In this document: positions 1 to 9,254 of the stretch, one piece after another
Numbering within the stretch: the first letter of the stretch is position 1
Layout: every line of letters begins with the position of its first letter
Assembly: GCA_002786165.1 (NCBI GenBank)
Contig: PEQK01000017.1
Location: forward strand, 1-64,000
Direction: 5' to 3'
Source: Legionella sp.
GTDB taxonomy: Bacteria; Pseudomonadota; Gammaproteobacteria; Legionellales; Legionellaceae
DNA length: 64,000 nucleotides
Position numbers and translations under genes: made by a program
The notes under the pieces: generated by a model
Databases searched by the model: none
What the model was told of the DNA's origin: nothing
Seen by the model: the letters and a program-made list of their open reading frames with translations, nothing else

Positions 1-2
1 AT

Positions 3-110
3 GATAAGACACATTCTAGCTTAGGCTATAAAACACCAATAGAATTTAAGTGTGAACTGAATATTAATTTAACAAATGGGGCTAAACTCTCCAAATCGAA
101 TTGGTACTAA
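3..110 (+). mobile_element. IS3-family transposase, C-terminal end (cut by window edge)
   Basis: The open frame from base 3 reads DKTHSSLGYKTPIEFK and ends at the TAA at 108-110. The H-S-S-L-G-Y-x-(T/S)-P-x-E-F signature is the usual C-terminus of IS3-family OrfB (DDE) transposases. The rest of the element lies upstream of the window. The frame runs directly into the fragment of a sensor kinase that follows, so this insertion, or a deletion next to it, appears to have removed the front of that gene. No terminal repeat could be confirmed. Confidence 0.75.
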
Positions 111-119
111 AAAACCCGG

Positions 120-815
120 CAGGTCACCCTCATCTTATCTGATGTAGGCTTACCAGGAATCTCAGGGATAGAATTAACGCGCCAACTTCGTGCTTATGAA
201 ACAGAACACCAAATAACGCCAGCACTTATCATAGGATTAACTGCGCATGCTGACGTGAACGTCAGGCAGGAATGTTTAGAAACCGGCATGAATGATGTCA
301 CCATCAAACCGCTAACTTTACATACTGTACAAGCCATTATGACTCAATGTTCTGTATTAAATACGCCTTCGGCCCTGCCAGAGGTGGATCACCAATCACC
401 GAACAATTCCCCTAAACTTGGCTTGGATTTACCCGATACAGAAACAGAACTATTTCAATTAGACCAATTTTCTTTATTAGATCCTGAAATAGCTATTAAA
501 GAATTAGGAAATAATAAATCTCTGCTGGTCACAATGCTCAAGGCATTTTTAGAACAGCTTCCCCAAGAAAAACAAGCCATTCAATCTGCTTATGACACCC
601 AAAATTGGGATCAAGTTGAGAAATTATCTCATAAAATGAAAGGGGGTACGGTTTATTTAAAACTAAATAAACTGTCTATGGCGCGCCAATATTTGGAGCG
701 CTATCACAAAGCGGGACATTCTATGCACCTAGAATCTTTATATCAGCAAATGCTAAAGACGATGCAGGCCACGTCCTCGGCTGTTGTTGCATGGTTACAA
801 GACAACAAATCATGA
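120..815 (+). pseudogene. 5'-truncated hybrid sensor kinase: receiver remnant plus HPt domain
   Basis: After the IS3 stop the same frame is open. It reads the second half of a response-regulator receiver domain (LILSDVGLPGISGIEL, phosphoacceptor Asp in LSDVGLPG; then GLTAHAD and the conserved Lys in TIKPL). A linker and a C-terminal histidine phosphotransfer domain follow (LSHKMKGGTVYL, phospho-His in SHKMKG). This is the tail of a tripartite BarA/LetS-like kinase. The sensor, HisKA, ATPase and first part of the receiver are missing, replaced by IS3 sequence. The GTG at 255 could start a shorter protein carrying only the receiver end and HPt, but no ribosome site supports it. Most likely a dead gene; a free HPt protein is a remote alternative. 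Confidence 0.75.
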
Positions 816-1059
816 GAAAATGAAACTTACAACAACGATAGCATATTTGTTTTAGGGTCTGTAAATAATTTTGTATAATTAGGGCGTGTCCTCAATTTAA
901 AGCCATTAATTGAGCAGATATGTCGATTTGCAAATTCTTTCTGTTCATGATTACATCAATCATTTGTTTTGACTTAATTTCAATCAAAAATAATAATTAA
1001 AATTCTGTAGACTTTTAGTTCTGATATGCGACCATTTTGCAAAAAATGATGGAGCACAT

Positions 1060-1571
1060 ATGTCAAGACAAGTACTCGCTGATGAGATATGGATTCAGCT
1101 TGAAAAAACTATGCGATTTCACGGTTGCCATAAATGGAATAATGATCGTAGTGTCATGGAGGCTATCTTATGGAAACTACGTACAGGAGCCCCGTGGCGC
1201 GGATATTCCCAAAGAATTATGTCCCTGGAAAACGGCATACAATCGCTTTAATCGGTGGGCAGCAAAAGGATTATGGGCGGATTTTTTTTGATGTACCAGG
1301 CGAAATTGATACGGAATGGGTATTCACTGATGGAAGTTACGTCCGCGCTCACCAGCATGCAAGTGGAGCTCGGCTTGGAGAAGAGCGAGCTATTGGTAAG
1401 TCCAGAGGAGGAGCTACTACAAAGATTCTTATTGCCGCCGATGCGCACGGAAATCCGAGCGATTTTGAAATCACTGGGGATCAAGTCCACGATTCCCAAG
1501 TTGCATGTAAGATAATAGCGAAAGTCGGCTCAGCGGATCACTTCATAGTAATAATTCTTGTATGTGCATAA
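1060..1571 (+). mobile_element. Decayed IS5-family (IS427-like) transposase
   Basis: Three overlapping frames together spell one IS5/IS427-type DDE transposase. Frame one gives MSRQVLADEIW and EAILWKLRTGAPWRG. A second frame picks up at IPKELCPWKTAYNRF and NRWAAKGLWADFF. After the run of eight T at about 1285-1292 a third frame continues with DTEWVFTDGSYVRAHQHASG, SRGGATTKI and QVHDSQVA, then stops early. The first shift needs one base near 1200. The second falls on the T-run, where this IS group is known to use frameshifting. The C-terminal part with the last catalytic Glu is missing, so the element cannot be active. Its left end may lie near 888, where the sequence resembles IS5-type ends; this is not proven. 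Confidence 0.7.
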
Positions 1572-1625
1572 GTCCTCTGATTAATTGTTTTCGCAAACAA
1601 ATTTGATCACATGGACTTATGCACT
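1564..1625. repeat. 62-bp imperfect palindrome, MITE-like or terminator-like
   Basis: GTGCATAAGTCC at 1564-1575 is matched by its exact reverse complement GGACTTATGCAC at 1614-1625. The inner bases also pair imperfectly (AATTGTTT against AAACAAATT around a TCGC centre). The structure lies between the broken IS5 transposase and the 3' end of prfC. It could be a miniature mobile element, the residue of an IS end, or a bidirectional terminator. Confidence 0.55.
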
Positions 1626-1696
1626 TCAATAACTTATTTTTTTCCCTTTTTTCCTTTTTGCGCCGATCCCTCCGCGCCTTGATGTAGCAAGGAATA

Positions 1697-3277
1697 TTAA
1701 TGTTCCCGAGTCGCCAAAAACTCTATTTTAGGATGGCGTTCTTGAGCCATCGTTAAATTGACACGAGTCGGCGCAAGATAGATCAACGAATCACTGCCAT
1801 CTAACGCTAAATAATCAAAGGCTTTATCCTGAAATTCGGTCAGGGTTTTATCATCAGGCGCATAAACCCATCGCGCGCAAGTCACATTGACCGATTCATA
1901 AATACAATCAACTTTATATTCATGTTGTAAGCGATGCGCCACCACATCAAACTGTAACACACCAACCGCACCCAAAATCAATTGATTGGAAGACAACGGT
2001 CGAAATACTTGCGTAGCACCCTCTTCAGATAATTCAATCAACCCTTTCACCAAAGCCTTGCTTTTCATAGGATCTTTTAATCGGACCAAACGAAATAATT
2101 CGGGCGCAAAATTAGGAATACCAGTGAATTTTAATGTTTCACCTTGCGTAAATGTATCACCAATACGAATTGTTCCATGATTATGCAATCCAATAATATC
2201 TCCGCTCAAAGCAGTTTCTGCTTGAGAACGATCACCTGCCATAAACGTCAATGCATTGGCAATTTGAATATCTTTGCCCAAGCGCAAATGGCGTAATTTC
2301 ATACCACGCTCAAATTTCCCGGAACAAATCCGCATAAAAGCGATGCGATCACGATGCTTAGGATCCATATTAGCTTGAATTTTAAACACAAATCCCGTAA
2401 AAGCCTCTTCATCAGCTTGTACCATACGCTCTTCGGCAACACGCGGCCCAGGCCCCGGGGCATATTGAGCAAAATCATCTAATAATGCTTTGATACCGAA
2501 ATTATTGATGGCTGATCCAAAATACACGGGCGACAGAGTACCCGCCAAATACGCTTCTTCATCAAAAGCATGAGAAGCACCTTTGACCAAATCAATTTCT
2601 TCTCTGATTTCCGCAGCCATATCGCCCAAATATTGATCTAAAAGCGGATTATCCAAGCCAACAATTGCCAAACCATCTTGTTTTTGCGCATTTTTACCCG
2701 ATTCATACAAATACACCGTATCTTCACGCAAATGATAAATACCTTTAAAGCGTTTGCCCATGCCTATTGGCCAAGTCACAGGAGCGCATTTAATACCCAA
2801 CACTGTTTCTACTTCATCTAAAAGATCAATGGGCTCACGTCCTTCGCGATCAAGTTTATTGATGAACGTCATGATGGGTGTTTGACGTAATCGGCATACA
2901 TTCATTAATTTAATCGTGCGATCTTCTACCCCTTTGGCCACATCGATCACCATCAATGCAGAATCAACCGCCGTCAATGTACGGTAGGTATCCTCAGAAA
3001 AATCTTCATGGCCTGGGGTGTCTAATAAATTCATCACATGGTTTTGGTGCACAAACTGCATCACCGACGTCGTGATAGAAATACCCCGCTCTTGCTCCAT
3101 CTCCATCCAATCCGAGGTGGCATGACGGCTGGCTTTACGCCCTTTGACAGAGCCCGCGAGCTGAATAGCACCCCCGAACAATAATAGTTTTTCTGTCACC
3201 GTGGTCTTACCCGCATCCGGGTGAGAGATGATCGCAAACGTACGTCGTTTGCTAAAATCAAGATAAAAATCCGACAT
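1697..3277 (-). CDS. prfC: Peptide chain release factor 3 (RF3)
   Basis: This 526-residue translational GTPase recycles RF1/RF2 from the ribosome after termination; the length is the family norm. The G domain is complete: P-loop [15 protein letters not shown] near residue 18, RGISITTSV (switch I), the G3 motif [14 protein letters not shown] and the G4 motif NKLDRE. The RF3-specific lysine-rich stretch around [12 protein letters not shown] and the C-terminal QFDVVAHRL region are present. The gene lies 48 bp after a valine-degradation operon on the same strand and may be read from it. Upstream of the ATG there is only a weak AAAGG. No damage is visible. Confidence 0.96.
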   Translation of the reverse strand: MSDFYLDFSKRRTFAIISHPDAGKTTVTEKLLLFGGAIQLAGSVKGRKASRHATSDWMEMEQERGISITTSVMQFVHQNHVMNLLDTPGHEDFSEDTYRTLTAVDSALMVIDVAKGVEDRTIKLMNVCRLRQTPIMTFINKLDREGREPIDLLDEVETVLGIKCAPVTWPIGMGKRFKGIYHLREDTVYLYESGKNAQKQDGLAIVGLDNPLLDQYLGDMAAEIREEIDLVKGASHAFDEEAYLAGTLSPVYFGSAINNFGIKALLDDFAQYAPGPGPRVAEERMVQADEEAFTGFVFKIQANMDPKHRDRIAFMRICSGKFERGMKLRHLRLGKDIQIANALTFMAGDRSQAETALSGDIIGLHNHGTIRIGDTFTQGETLKFTGIPNFAPELFRLVRLKDPMKSKALVKGLIELSEEGATQVFRPLSSNQLILGAVGVLQFDVVAHRLQHEYKVDCIYESVNVTCARWVYAPDDKTLTEFQDKAFDYLALDGSDSLIYLAPTRVNLTMAQERHPKIEFLATREH

Positions 3278-3325
3278 GCCTTTGACTCACAACAAAATAT
3301 TCCAACATTTTAAAGGATTTTGGAT

Positions 3326-4348
3326 TTAAATGCATTCAAAATAGCGATTGACCATCATCGGTGTCACATCTGCCACTGTCATGGGCTGCCAATAAGGTTG
3401 GTGATCCTTATCCACCACCACTGCTCTGACACCTTCATAAAAATCATGATCTTGTAAAAAATGACGCACCAATCGTCCATCTATTTCTAAACATGCAGCA
3501 AGATTTTTTGAACGAGTCATACGCAATTGCTGCAAAGTAACTTTTAAGCTCAGCGGCGATTTGGTCAACAAACGTGTATAGAGGTCTTGAAACCATACTT
3601 CTTTTCTTTGCTGTAACCTATCGAGGATACGCTCCAAACTATCGGCCACAAAACAGGCATCAATGCCTTCCTCTTTTTTGATCAGCGACGAGGTTACATT
3701 GTTTTCAGCATATGCTGCCAAACACTCATTAACGGTTTGATGGGCATTGTGTGACAGATCTGCTGCTAGTAAAGTGGTCACCAATTTTGGAAAATCTTCT
3801 GCTGGTACCAATGCAGCCACTAATTTTAAAGCCACAGCATCTTTTGCATTGATACGATCGCCAGTTAATCCCAAATAAAATCCAAATTGCCCAGGACAGC
3901 GAGCTAAAATATGACTGGCACCAATATCAGGGAAAAATCCAATCCCTGTCTCTGGCATTGCAAAGACAAAACGTTCGCTTGCTACTGGGTGGGAACCATG
4001 TAACGAAACACCTACCCCGCCCCCCATGGTGATACCATCCATCAAAGCAATATAAGGTTTGGGGAAATCGTGAATCAATTGATTCAAACGATATTCACGT
4101 TCAAAAAAATTTAATTGTTGAGAAAAATCACTACGTAATTGATAAATTTGGCGTACATCACCCCCAGCACAAAATGCTTTTCCCGCACTCGCTTGTACGA
4201 CCACAGCATGAATGGTGTCATCACTTTGCCAAAGCAACAATTGCTGAGTCATGATGTCAATCATGGGCAAAGATAATGCATGCAATGCTTTGGGACGATG
4301 TAACGTCATAAAGCCAATATTCCCTTGAACAGAGCACTCCACGGTCAC
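3326..4348 (-). CDS. 3-hydroxyisobutyryl-CoA hydrolase (crotonase superfamily)
   Basis: At 340 residues this is longer than a simple enoyl-CoA hydratase and matches the HIBYL-CoA hydrolase branch, which releases 3-hydroxyisobutyrate and CoA in valine breakdown. The crotonase fold signatures are visible: LHRPKALHALS near the N-terminus, the oxyanion-hole loop FCAGGDVRQIYQL, MDGITMGGGVGVSLHG and the catalytic-region PETGIGFFPDIGASH. The C-terminal segment ending in YFECI is typical of this branch. It starts with GTG at 4348, eight bases after an AAAGGAG that sits inside the 3' end of the preceding hydratase gene. The two genes are 3 bp apart, so they are translationally linked. Substrate is inferred from family length and neighbours. 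Confidence 0.88.
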   Translation of the reverse strand: MTVECSVQGNIGFMTLHRPKALHALSLPMIDIMTQQLLLWQSDDTIHAVVVQASAGKAFCAGGDVRQIYQLRSDFSQQLNFFEREYRLNQLIHDFPKPYIALMDGITMGGGVGVSLHGSHPVASERFVFAMPETGIGFFPDIGASHILARCPGQFGFYLGLTGDRINAKDAVALKLVAALVPAEDFPKLVTTLLAADLSHNAHQTVNECLAAYAENNVTSSLIKKEEGIDACFVADSLERILDRLQQRKEVWFQDLYTRLLTKSPLSLKVTLQQLRMTRSKNLAACLEIDGRLVRHFLQDHDFYEGVRAVVVDKDHQPYWQPMTVADVTPMMVNRYFECI

Positions 4349-4351
4349 GTC

Positions 4352-5125
4352 TTATTCTCCTTTAAATTGAGGTTGACGACGGGCAAAAAATGCCTCAACT
4401 CCTTCTTTTTTATCAGCACTGGCGCAGGTTTTTGCAAATTGCAAGGCTTCCAGATGCAACGCGTCTGTCAAAGACAAATCATACCCATGATCGATCGCTT
4501 CCATCACCCCTAAAACCGCCAAAGGCGCCATAGCAAGGATTTGCTGTAACATTCCCCACGCTTTTTCTTCTAATGCGTCAAGGTGTACAACCTCCGACAC
4601 CAATCCCCAAAGTTTTGCTGTCTCTGCATCAATGGTTCGCCCGGTCAAACAAAGATCCAACGCGCGACCCTTGCCCACTAATCTGGCCAACCGCTGGGTT
4701 CCGCCATACCCTGGAATCACGCCTAATTTCACTTCGGGCTGCGCAAATTGCGCAGTAGAAGCGGCGATACGCAATGTAGCCGACATGGCCAACTCGCAAC
4801 CCCCCCCCAATGCATACCCATTCACAGCAGCAATCGAAGGTTTGCCTAAGGTTTCTAATGCGCGAAACACTTGCTGTCCCATTTGAGCAAAGGCATACCC
4901 TGTTTGTGCATCACATTGCGCCAATCGATGAATATCTGCTCCAGCACAGAATGCTTTGCCTTCACCTGTTATAAATAGACCCTTAATAGCCGGATCCTCT
5001 TTTGCTTGCGCCAGCAAAACAGCCAACGATCGCAACACGTCTTCATTCAAAGCATTTAATTTATCAGGACGATTCAGGGTGATCACGAATACGCCGTCAC
5101 GCAGATGATGTTGTAAAACAGACAT
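4352..5125 (-). CDS. Enoyl-CoA hydratase (probably methacrylyl-CoA hydratase)
   Basis: A crotonase-family hydratase of about 257 residues. It shows LNRPDKLNALN, the oxyanion loop FCAGADIHRL, ALGGGCELAMSA and the two glutamate regions QPEVKLGVIPGYGGTQRLARLVG, shown here as the segments QPEVKLGVIPG and YGGTQRLARL. In this operon it would hydrate methacrylyl-CoA to 3-hydroxyisobutyryl-CoA. The start is set at the ATG at 5125 (MSVLQHH), six bases after a strong AAGGAG. The frame is open up to 5146, but the upstream candidate start has no ribosome site and would overlap the dehydrogenase gene. The gap to the dehydrogenase stop is 13 bp. A general beta-oxidation role cannot be excluded. Confidence 0.9.
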   Translation of the reverse strand: MSVLQHHLRDGVFVITLNRPDKLNALNEDVLRSLAVLLAQAKEDPAIKGLFITGEGKAFCAGADIHRLAQCDAQTGYAFAQMGQQVFRALETLGKPSIAAVNGYALGGGCELAMSATLRIAASTAQFAQPEVKLGVIPGYGGTQRLARLVGKGRALDLCLTGRTIDAETAKLWGLVSEVVHLDALEEKAWGMLQQILAMAPLAVLGVMEAIDHGYDLSLTDALHLEALQFAKTCASADKKEGVEAFFARRQPQFKGE

Positions 5126-5138
5126 AGATGTCTCCTTG

Positions 5139-6293
5139 TTATTCAATCACATATTCTGTATCTAAAATCGTTTTTGCAATAATTTCTCGCATGATTTCAT
5201 TCGTGCCTTCTAAAATTTGATGCACGCGTAAATCACGAAAAATGCGTTCTATTTGATAATCACGTAAATATCCGTAACCACCATGTAATTGCATGGCTTT
5301 GTCGCTGATCTGAAAAGCGACATCTGTTGCCATCCGTTTGGCCATCGCACAATACATCGGTGCCTGAGGATGTTTTTTGTCCAAATAATCTGCAGCACGG
5401 TACACCATCAAGCGCGCCGCTTCGAAATCAGTCATCATATCCGCATAATAAAAGCGTAAGGCCTGCATGTTACTGAGCGGTTGTTTAAATTGTTTTCGTT
5501 CTTGCATATAAGCGCGGGTCAGCCGTAGGCAGGCGGTCGCGCCTCCTAGTGAGCAGGCGGCGATATTAATACGACCTCCGTTCAACGCAGATAAAGCAAT
5601 TTTAAACCCCAGACCCTCATCGCCAATACGATTGCTCACAGGTACACGACAATTGCTAAAATAAACCATTGAAGTGGGTTGATTACGCCATCCCATTTTT
5701 TTTTCCAAATTACCAAAGCTTAATCCCGGTGTATTTTTTTCGACTAAAATACAAGTAATGCCGTGGTGAGGATGCGTATTGGTTCTCACCATGCACAAAT
5801 AAACATCACTGACACTCCCCCCGGAAATAAAGGCCTTTGAGCCATTGAGCACATAATGATCCCCATCGAGCGTTGCCGTTGTTTTTAAGGAAGCAGCATC
5901 AGATCCTGAATCCGGCTCGGTCAAACAATAACTGGCCAAAACGTCCATTGTCGTTAATTTGAGCCCCCATTGCTCGCGCAACGCTTGCGAGGCGTAATGA
6001 TCAATGACCGAAGTCACCATGTTATGAATGGATAAATAAGCGCTGGTGGTGACACATCCTGTGGCCAATTGTTCAAAAATGATGGCCGCAGCCAAACGAT
6101 TCAATGCCGCACCACCAATATCCGTTTGCGCAAAGATACCAGCCATTCCCAATGTGGCTGCTTTGCGTAAGGTTGCAACAGGAAATTCACTTCGCTCATC
6201 CCAATCTGACGCATAGGGCTCTAATTGCGATCGAGCAAATTCTGCAGCCATGTCTCGAAACGCGCGCAATTCTTCATTCAACTCAAATTGCAT
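5139..6293 (-). CDS. Acyl-CoA dehydrogenase (isobutyryl-CoA dehydrogenase-like)
   Basis: A flavin-dependent acyl-CoA dehydrogenase of about 384 residues that oxidises short branched acyl-CoA to the 2-enoyl-CoA. Family signatures are ASYCLTEPDSGSDAASL (flavin/substrate site), KAFISGGSVSDVY, the MQLHGGYGYLRDYQ region and the C-terminal LEGTNEIMREII, which carries the active-site Glu region. First gene of an operon with the hydratase and the HIBYL-CoA hydrolase, which together form consecutive steps of valine catabolism. The ATG at 6293 has an AAGGA about seven bases upstream; the TTG two codons earlier is less likely. Oxidation electrons would pass to ETF, which is not encoded here. Promoter region 6294-6393 is shared divergently with recQ. 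Confidence 0.92.
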   Translation of the reverse strand: MQFELNEELRAFRDMAAEFARSQLEPYASDWDERSEFPVATLRKAATLGMAGIFAQTDIGGAALNRLAAAIIFEQLATGCVTTSAYLSIHNMVTSVIDHYASQALREQWGLKLTTMDVLASYCLTEPDSGSDAASLKTTATLDGDHYVLNGSKAFISGGSVSDVYLCMVRTNTHPHHGITCILVEKNTPGLSFGNLEKKMGWRNQPTSMVYFSNCRVPVSNRIGDEGLGFKIALSALNGGRINIAACSLGGATACLRLTRAYMQERKQFKQPLSNMQALRFYYADMMTDFEAARLMVYRAADYLDKKHPQAPMYCAMAKRMATDVAFQISDKAMQLHGGYGYLRDYQIERIFRDLRVHQILEGTNEIMREIIAKTILDTEYVIE

Positions 6294-6393
6294 AATCAAT
6301 CCTTATGTGTTTACATACGCACAACGTAGCTTTGGTTATTCATATCATTGCACTGTCTTCGTGTAAAGATACGTGACTCATAAGAATCAAAAA

Positions 6394-8196
6394 ATGACAA
6401 CCTACACTCAAGAATCTACATTGACCGCGCGTCAAATTTTAAAAAATTATTATGGTTTTGATGAGTTTCGCGGCCCTCAAGAAAACATCATTGAAGATTT
6501 GATCGCCGGCCAAGACTTATTGGTTCTTATGCCCACGGGAGGCGGGAAATCATTATGCTATCAAATACCCTCTTTGTTACGCCAAGGTGTGGGGATTGTG
6601 GTCTCACCGTTGATTGCTTTAATGGAAGATCAAGTCACGGCTTTGACCTTATTAGGTATTCGAGCAGCTTATTACAATTCCTCTCTCACCAGTCAACAAG
6701 CCAGAGAGGTTTTGGCACGATTACATGCAGGTGATCTTGATTTGCTTTATATCGCGCCCGAACGTTTATTAAGTGAGGCCTTTTTAGAGCGTTTGGAAGA
6801 GTGTTCGATTGCGTTGTTTGCTATTGATGAAGCCCACTGTATTTCTCAATGGGGACATGATTTTCGCCCTGAATATGCGGCATTAGGTGCACTTAAAACC
6901 CATTTTCCTCACCACCCTATCATTGCTTTGACTGCAACTGCTGATCTACAAACCCAAAAAGATATTGTCGCAAAACTACACTATACGCCAAAATCATACG
7001 TGGCTTCCTTTAATAGGCCCAATATTTATTATCAAGTCGTCCCAAAACAAAATCCATTCAAGCAAGTGCAGCAATTTTTACAAACCCAACCTCAACAATC
7101 CGGTATTATTTATTGCTCCACACGCGCAAATGTGGAAAAACTGGTCAGCAAGCTTCAAGCTGGACCGTATCGTGCGCGTGGCTATCATGCAGGGTTATCC
7201 CATCAAGAACGACGAGAAGTACAAACTTTATTTCGCTACGATCAAATCGATATTGTGGTTGCAACGATTGCATTTGGCATGGGCATCGACAAGCCTAATG
7301 TGCGCTTTGTACTCCATTATGACTTACCCAAAAATATTGAAAGTTATTATCAAGAAACAGGACGTGCCGGACGTGACGGATTAGAAGCACGTGCTTTCAT
7401 GCTGTTTGATCCCGCTGATAGTGCGCGCTTACGTGGATGGATTAATACCCTACCCATTGAATCACAGCAACGCATTGAGCATCACAAATTAAATCATATG
7501 ATTGCTTTTGCAACTGCAGCGGATTGTCGTCGTCAAATTTTATTGCGTTATTTTGATGAAGCGCTCACACAACCATGCGGCACTTGCGATATCTGCGATC
7601 ATCCACCAACTACAGTAGATGCCACCATTGCGGTGCAAAAATTTTTATCGTGTGTGTATCGATTGAAACAAAATTATGGTTTAAATCACGTGATTGACGT
7701 ATTACGCGGCAGCGAGTCAGAAAAAATCAAACAATTTGGCCATCAACTTTTATCAACGTATGGCATAGGCAAAGATCAATCAGCGGGTTATTGGCGCCAT
7801 CTGGCTTGGCAATTGATTCATCGTCATTATTGCGTTCAAGATCCAGAGCATTTCAATGTGTTGCGACTTACTGCCAAAGCCAAAGACGTTTTGGTGCATC
7901 ATAAAGCAATCTTTTTAACCGAATTACCTACAGCGCAGCCGTCTGCTGGCAAAACCAAATCCAGCATAGAACCCATGGTGTCAAATCCATTATTCGAGCG
8001 CTTGCGCGCTTTGCGTCGTCGATTGGCGGAAGAGGAATCCAAACCCTCATTTTTAATTTTTAGCGACGCGACACTCCATGATATGATTCGCGTTAACCCC
8101 AAAACACTTGAGCAAATGCTCACAGTCTCCGGTGTGGGTCAACATAAACTGACCCAGTATGGGCCATATTTTTTAGAACTCTTGCACAATGAATGA
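6394..8196 (+). CDS. recQ: ATP-dependent DNA helicase RecQ
   Basis: A 3'-5' superfamily 2 helicase of about 600 residues, the usual RecQ length, used in recombinational repair and fork restart. The helicase core shows MPTGGGKSLCYQ (Walker A), IDEAHCISQWGHDFRPEY (DEAH box and RecQ-specific aromatic loop), ALTATAD and YYQETGRAGRDG (motif VI). The zinc-binding part has Cys in DCRRQIL and PCGTCDICDHP. A winged-helix RQC and a C-terminal HRDC domain (SFLIFSDATLHDM) follow. The ATG at 6394 is favoured; a GTG at 6373 would add seven residues, and neither has a clear ribosome site. The 3' end overlaps mrp by 8 bp. Confidence 0.96.
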   Translation: MTTYTQESTLTARQILKNYYGFDEFRGPQENIIEDLIAGQDLLVLMPTGGGKSLCYQIPSLLRQGVGIVVSPLIALMEDQVTALTLLGIRAAYYNSSLTSQQAREVLARLHAGDLDLLYIAPERLLSEAFLERLEECSIALFAIDEAHCISQWGHDFRPEYAALGALKTHFPHHPIIALTATADLQTQKDIVAKLHYTPKSYVASFNRPNIYYQVVPKQNPFKQVQQFLQTQPQQSGIIYCSTRANVEKLVSKLQAGPYRARGYHAGLSHQERREVQTLFRYDQIDIVVATIAFGMGIDKPNVRFVLHYDLPKNIESYYQETGRAGRDGLEARAFMLFDPADSARLRGWINTLPIESQQRIEHHKLNHMIAFATAADCRRQILLRYFDEALTQPCGTCDICDHPPTTVDATIAVQKFLSCVYRLKQNYGLNHVIDVLRGSESEKIKQFGHQLLSTYGIGKDQSAGYWRHLAWQLIHRHYCVQDPEHFNVLRLTAKAKDVLVHHKAIFLTELPTAQPSAGKTKSSIEPMVSNPLFERLRALRRRLAEEESKPSFLIFSDATLHDMIRVNPKTLEQMLTVSGVGQHKLTQYGPYFLELLHNE

Positions 8197-9253
8197 GATG
8201 ACTATGACTTTAGAACACACGATTATCCATACGCCCGATACCCTGTTGCACCTGAGTTTAAAAGACTTGTCTTTGCAGCCCGAGATTCAAATTCGAGGAA
8301 ACGACATTCATCTGAGCTTAAAGGCTCCTTACCCGATTGCATTTCTTCAACACTCTTTACGGGACGCTTTAAGCATTCAATTGCCTCAATATCGTATTCA
8401 CATTGAGATTGAACAAACCATTCGTTCTCATCAAACTCAATTGCCGGGGCGCGCTTTACGTGGCGTCAAAAATATCATCGCCATTGGGTCCGGAAAAGGA
8501 GGCGTAGGCAAATCCACCGTAGCCGTCAACCTGGCAACAGCCTTAAGCCGTTTGGGCGCACGAGTAGGCTTGTTGGATGCAGATATTTATGGACCCAGCG
8601 TCCCTCTGATGCTTGGCCAAGTCCCCCAAGTCCAAATTCAGGATGACAAATATCTACCCATTTCTGCACATGGCATTGAAGCCATGTCGATTGGGTATTT
8701 GACACACTCTGACACCGCACTCATTTGGCGTGGTCCTATGTTGGCCAAATCTTTGATTCAAATGCTAGATCTCACTTTGTGGCATGATTTAGATTATTTA
8801 TGCATTGATCTACCACCAGGTACAGGTGATATTCAACTCAGTTTGGTACAAAAAATTCCGTTGGCGGGTGCGATTGTGGTCACCACACCACAACAAATCG
8901 CAACGCTAGATGCGCAAAAGGCCTTGCAAATGTTTGCAAAAACCAATATCCATGCGTTGGGCATCATAGAAAACATGTCCCAGCATCAGTGTAGTCAATG
9001 TGGTCATCATGAAAGCATTTTTGGCCAAGGAGGCGCCGAACGTCTTGCCCATGAGTATCATTGCCCACTATTAGGCCAATTCCCCTTGGATGCTCGCATT
9101 GGTCAAGAATCCGACCAAGGCCAACCTTCGGCGTTGTCTTCAGATACCAAGCTAGCGAAACTTTTTTTAAATACGGCTATGAATGCAGCTAAAGCATTGA
9201 GCCAACAACCTTTAAATTATGCGGATAAAATACCGCCTTTGGTGAACGGATAA
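8189..9253 (+). CDS. mrp: Iron-sulfur cluster carrier ATPase Mrp/ApbC
   Basis: A P-loop ATPase of 354 residues that binds and transfers Fe-S clusters to apoproteins in the cytosol. A short MIP18-like N-terminal domain (about residues 10-80) precedes the deviant Walker A GSGKGGVGKSTVAVNLA at about 100. DADIYGPSVP, DLPPGTGD and the metal-binding pair in QHQCSQCGHHES follow, the usual C-x-x-C of this family. The start overlaps recQ; ATG codons at 8189, 8198 and 8204 are all possible, none with a strong ribosome site. Coupling to recQ, itself a zinc rather than Fe-S protein, looks like operon economy. Confidence 0.94.
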   Translation: MNEMTMTLEHTIIHTPDTLLHLSLKDLSLQPEIQIRGNDIHLSLKAPYPIAFLQHSLRDALSIQLPQYRIHIEIEQTIRSHQTQLPGRALRGVKNIIAIGSGKGGVGKSTVAVNLATALSRLGARVGLLDADIYGPSVPLMLGQVPQVQIQDDKYLPISAHGIEAMSIGYLTHSDTALIWRGPMLAKSLIQMLDLTLWHDLDYLCIDLPPGTGDIQLSLVQKIPLAGAIVVTTPQQIATLDAQKALQMFAKTNIHALGIIENMSQHQCSQCGHHESIFGQGGAERLAHEYHCPLLGQFPLDARIGQESDQGQPSALSSDTKLAKLFLNTAMNAAKALSQQPLNYADKIPPLVNG

Positions 9254-9254
9254 C

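Noticed and set aside
861..889. IS256-like terminal repeat around GGGTCTGTAAATAA
   Set aside because: Only a loose resemblance, with no partner repeat or transposase nearby.
1248..1499. Minus-strand ORF across the IS5 remnant
   Set aside because: Antisense shadow of a recognisable transposase.
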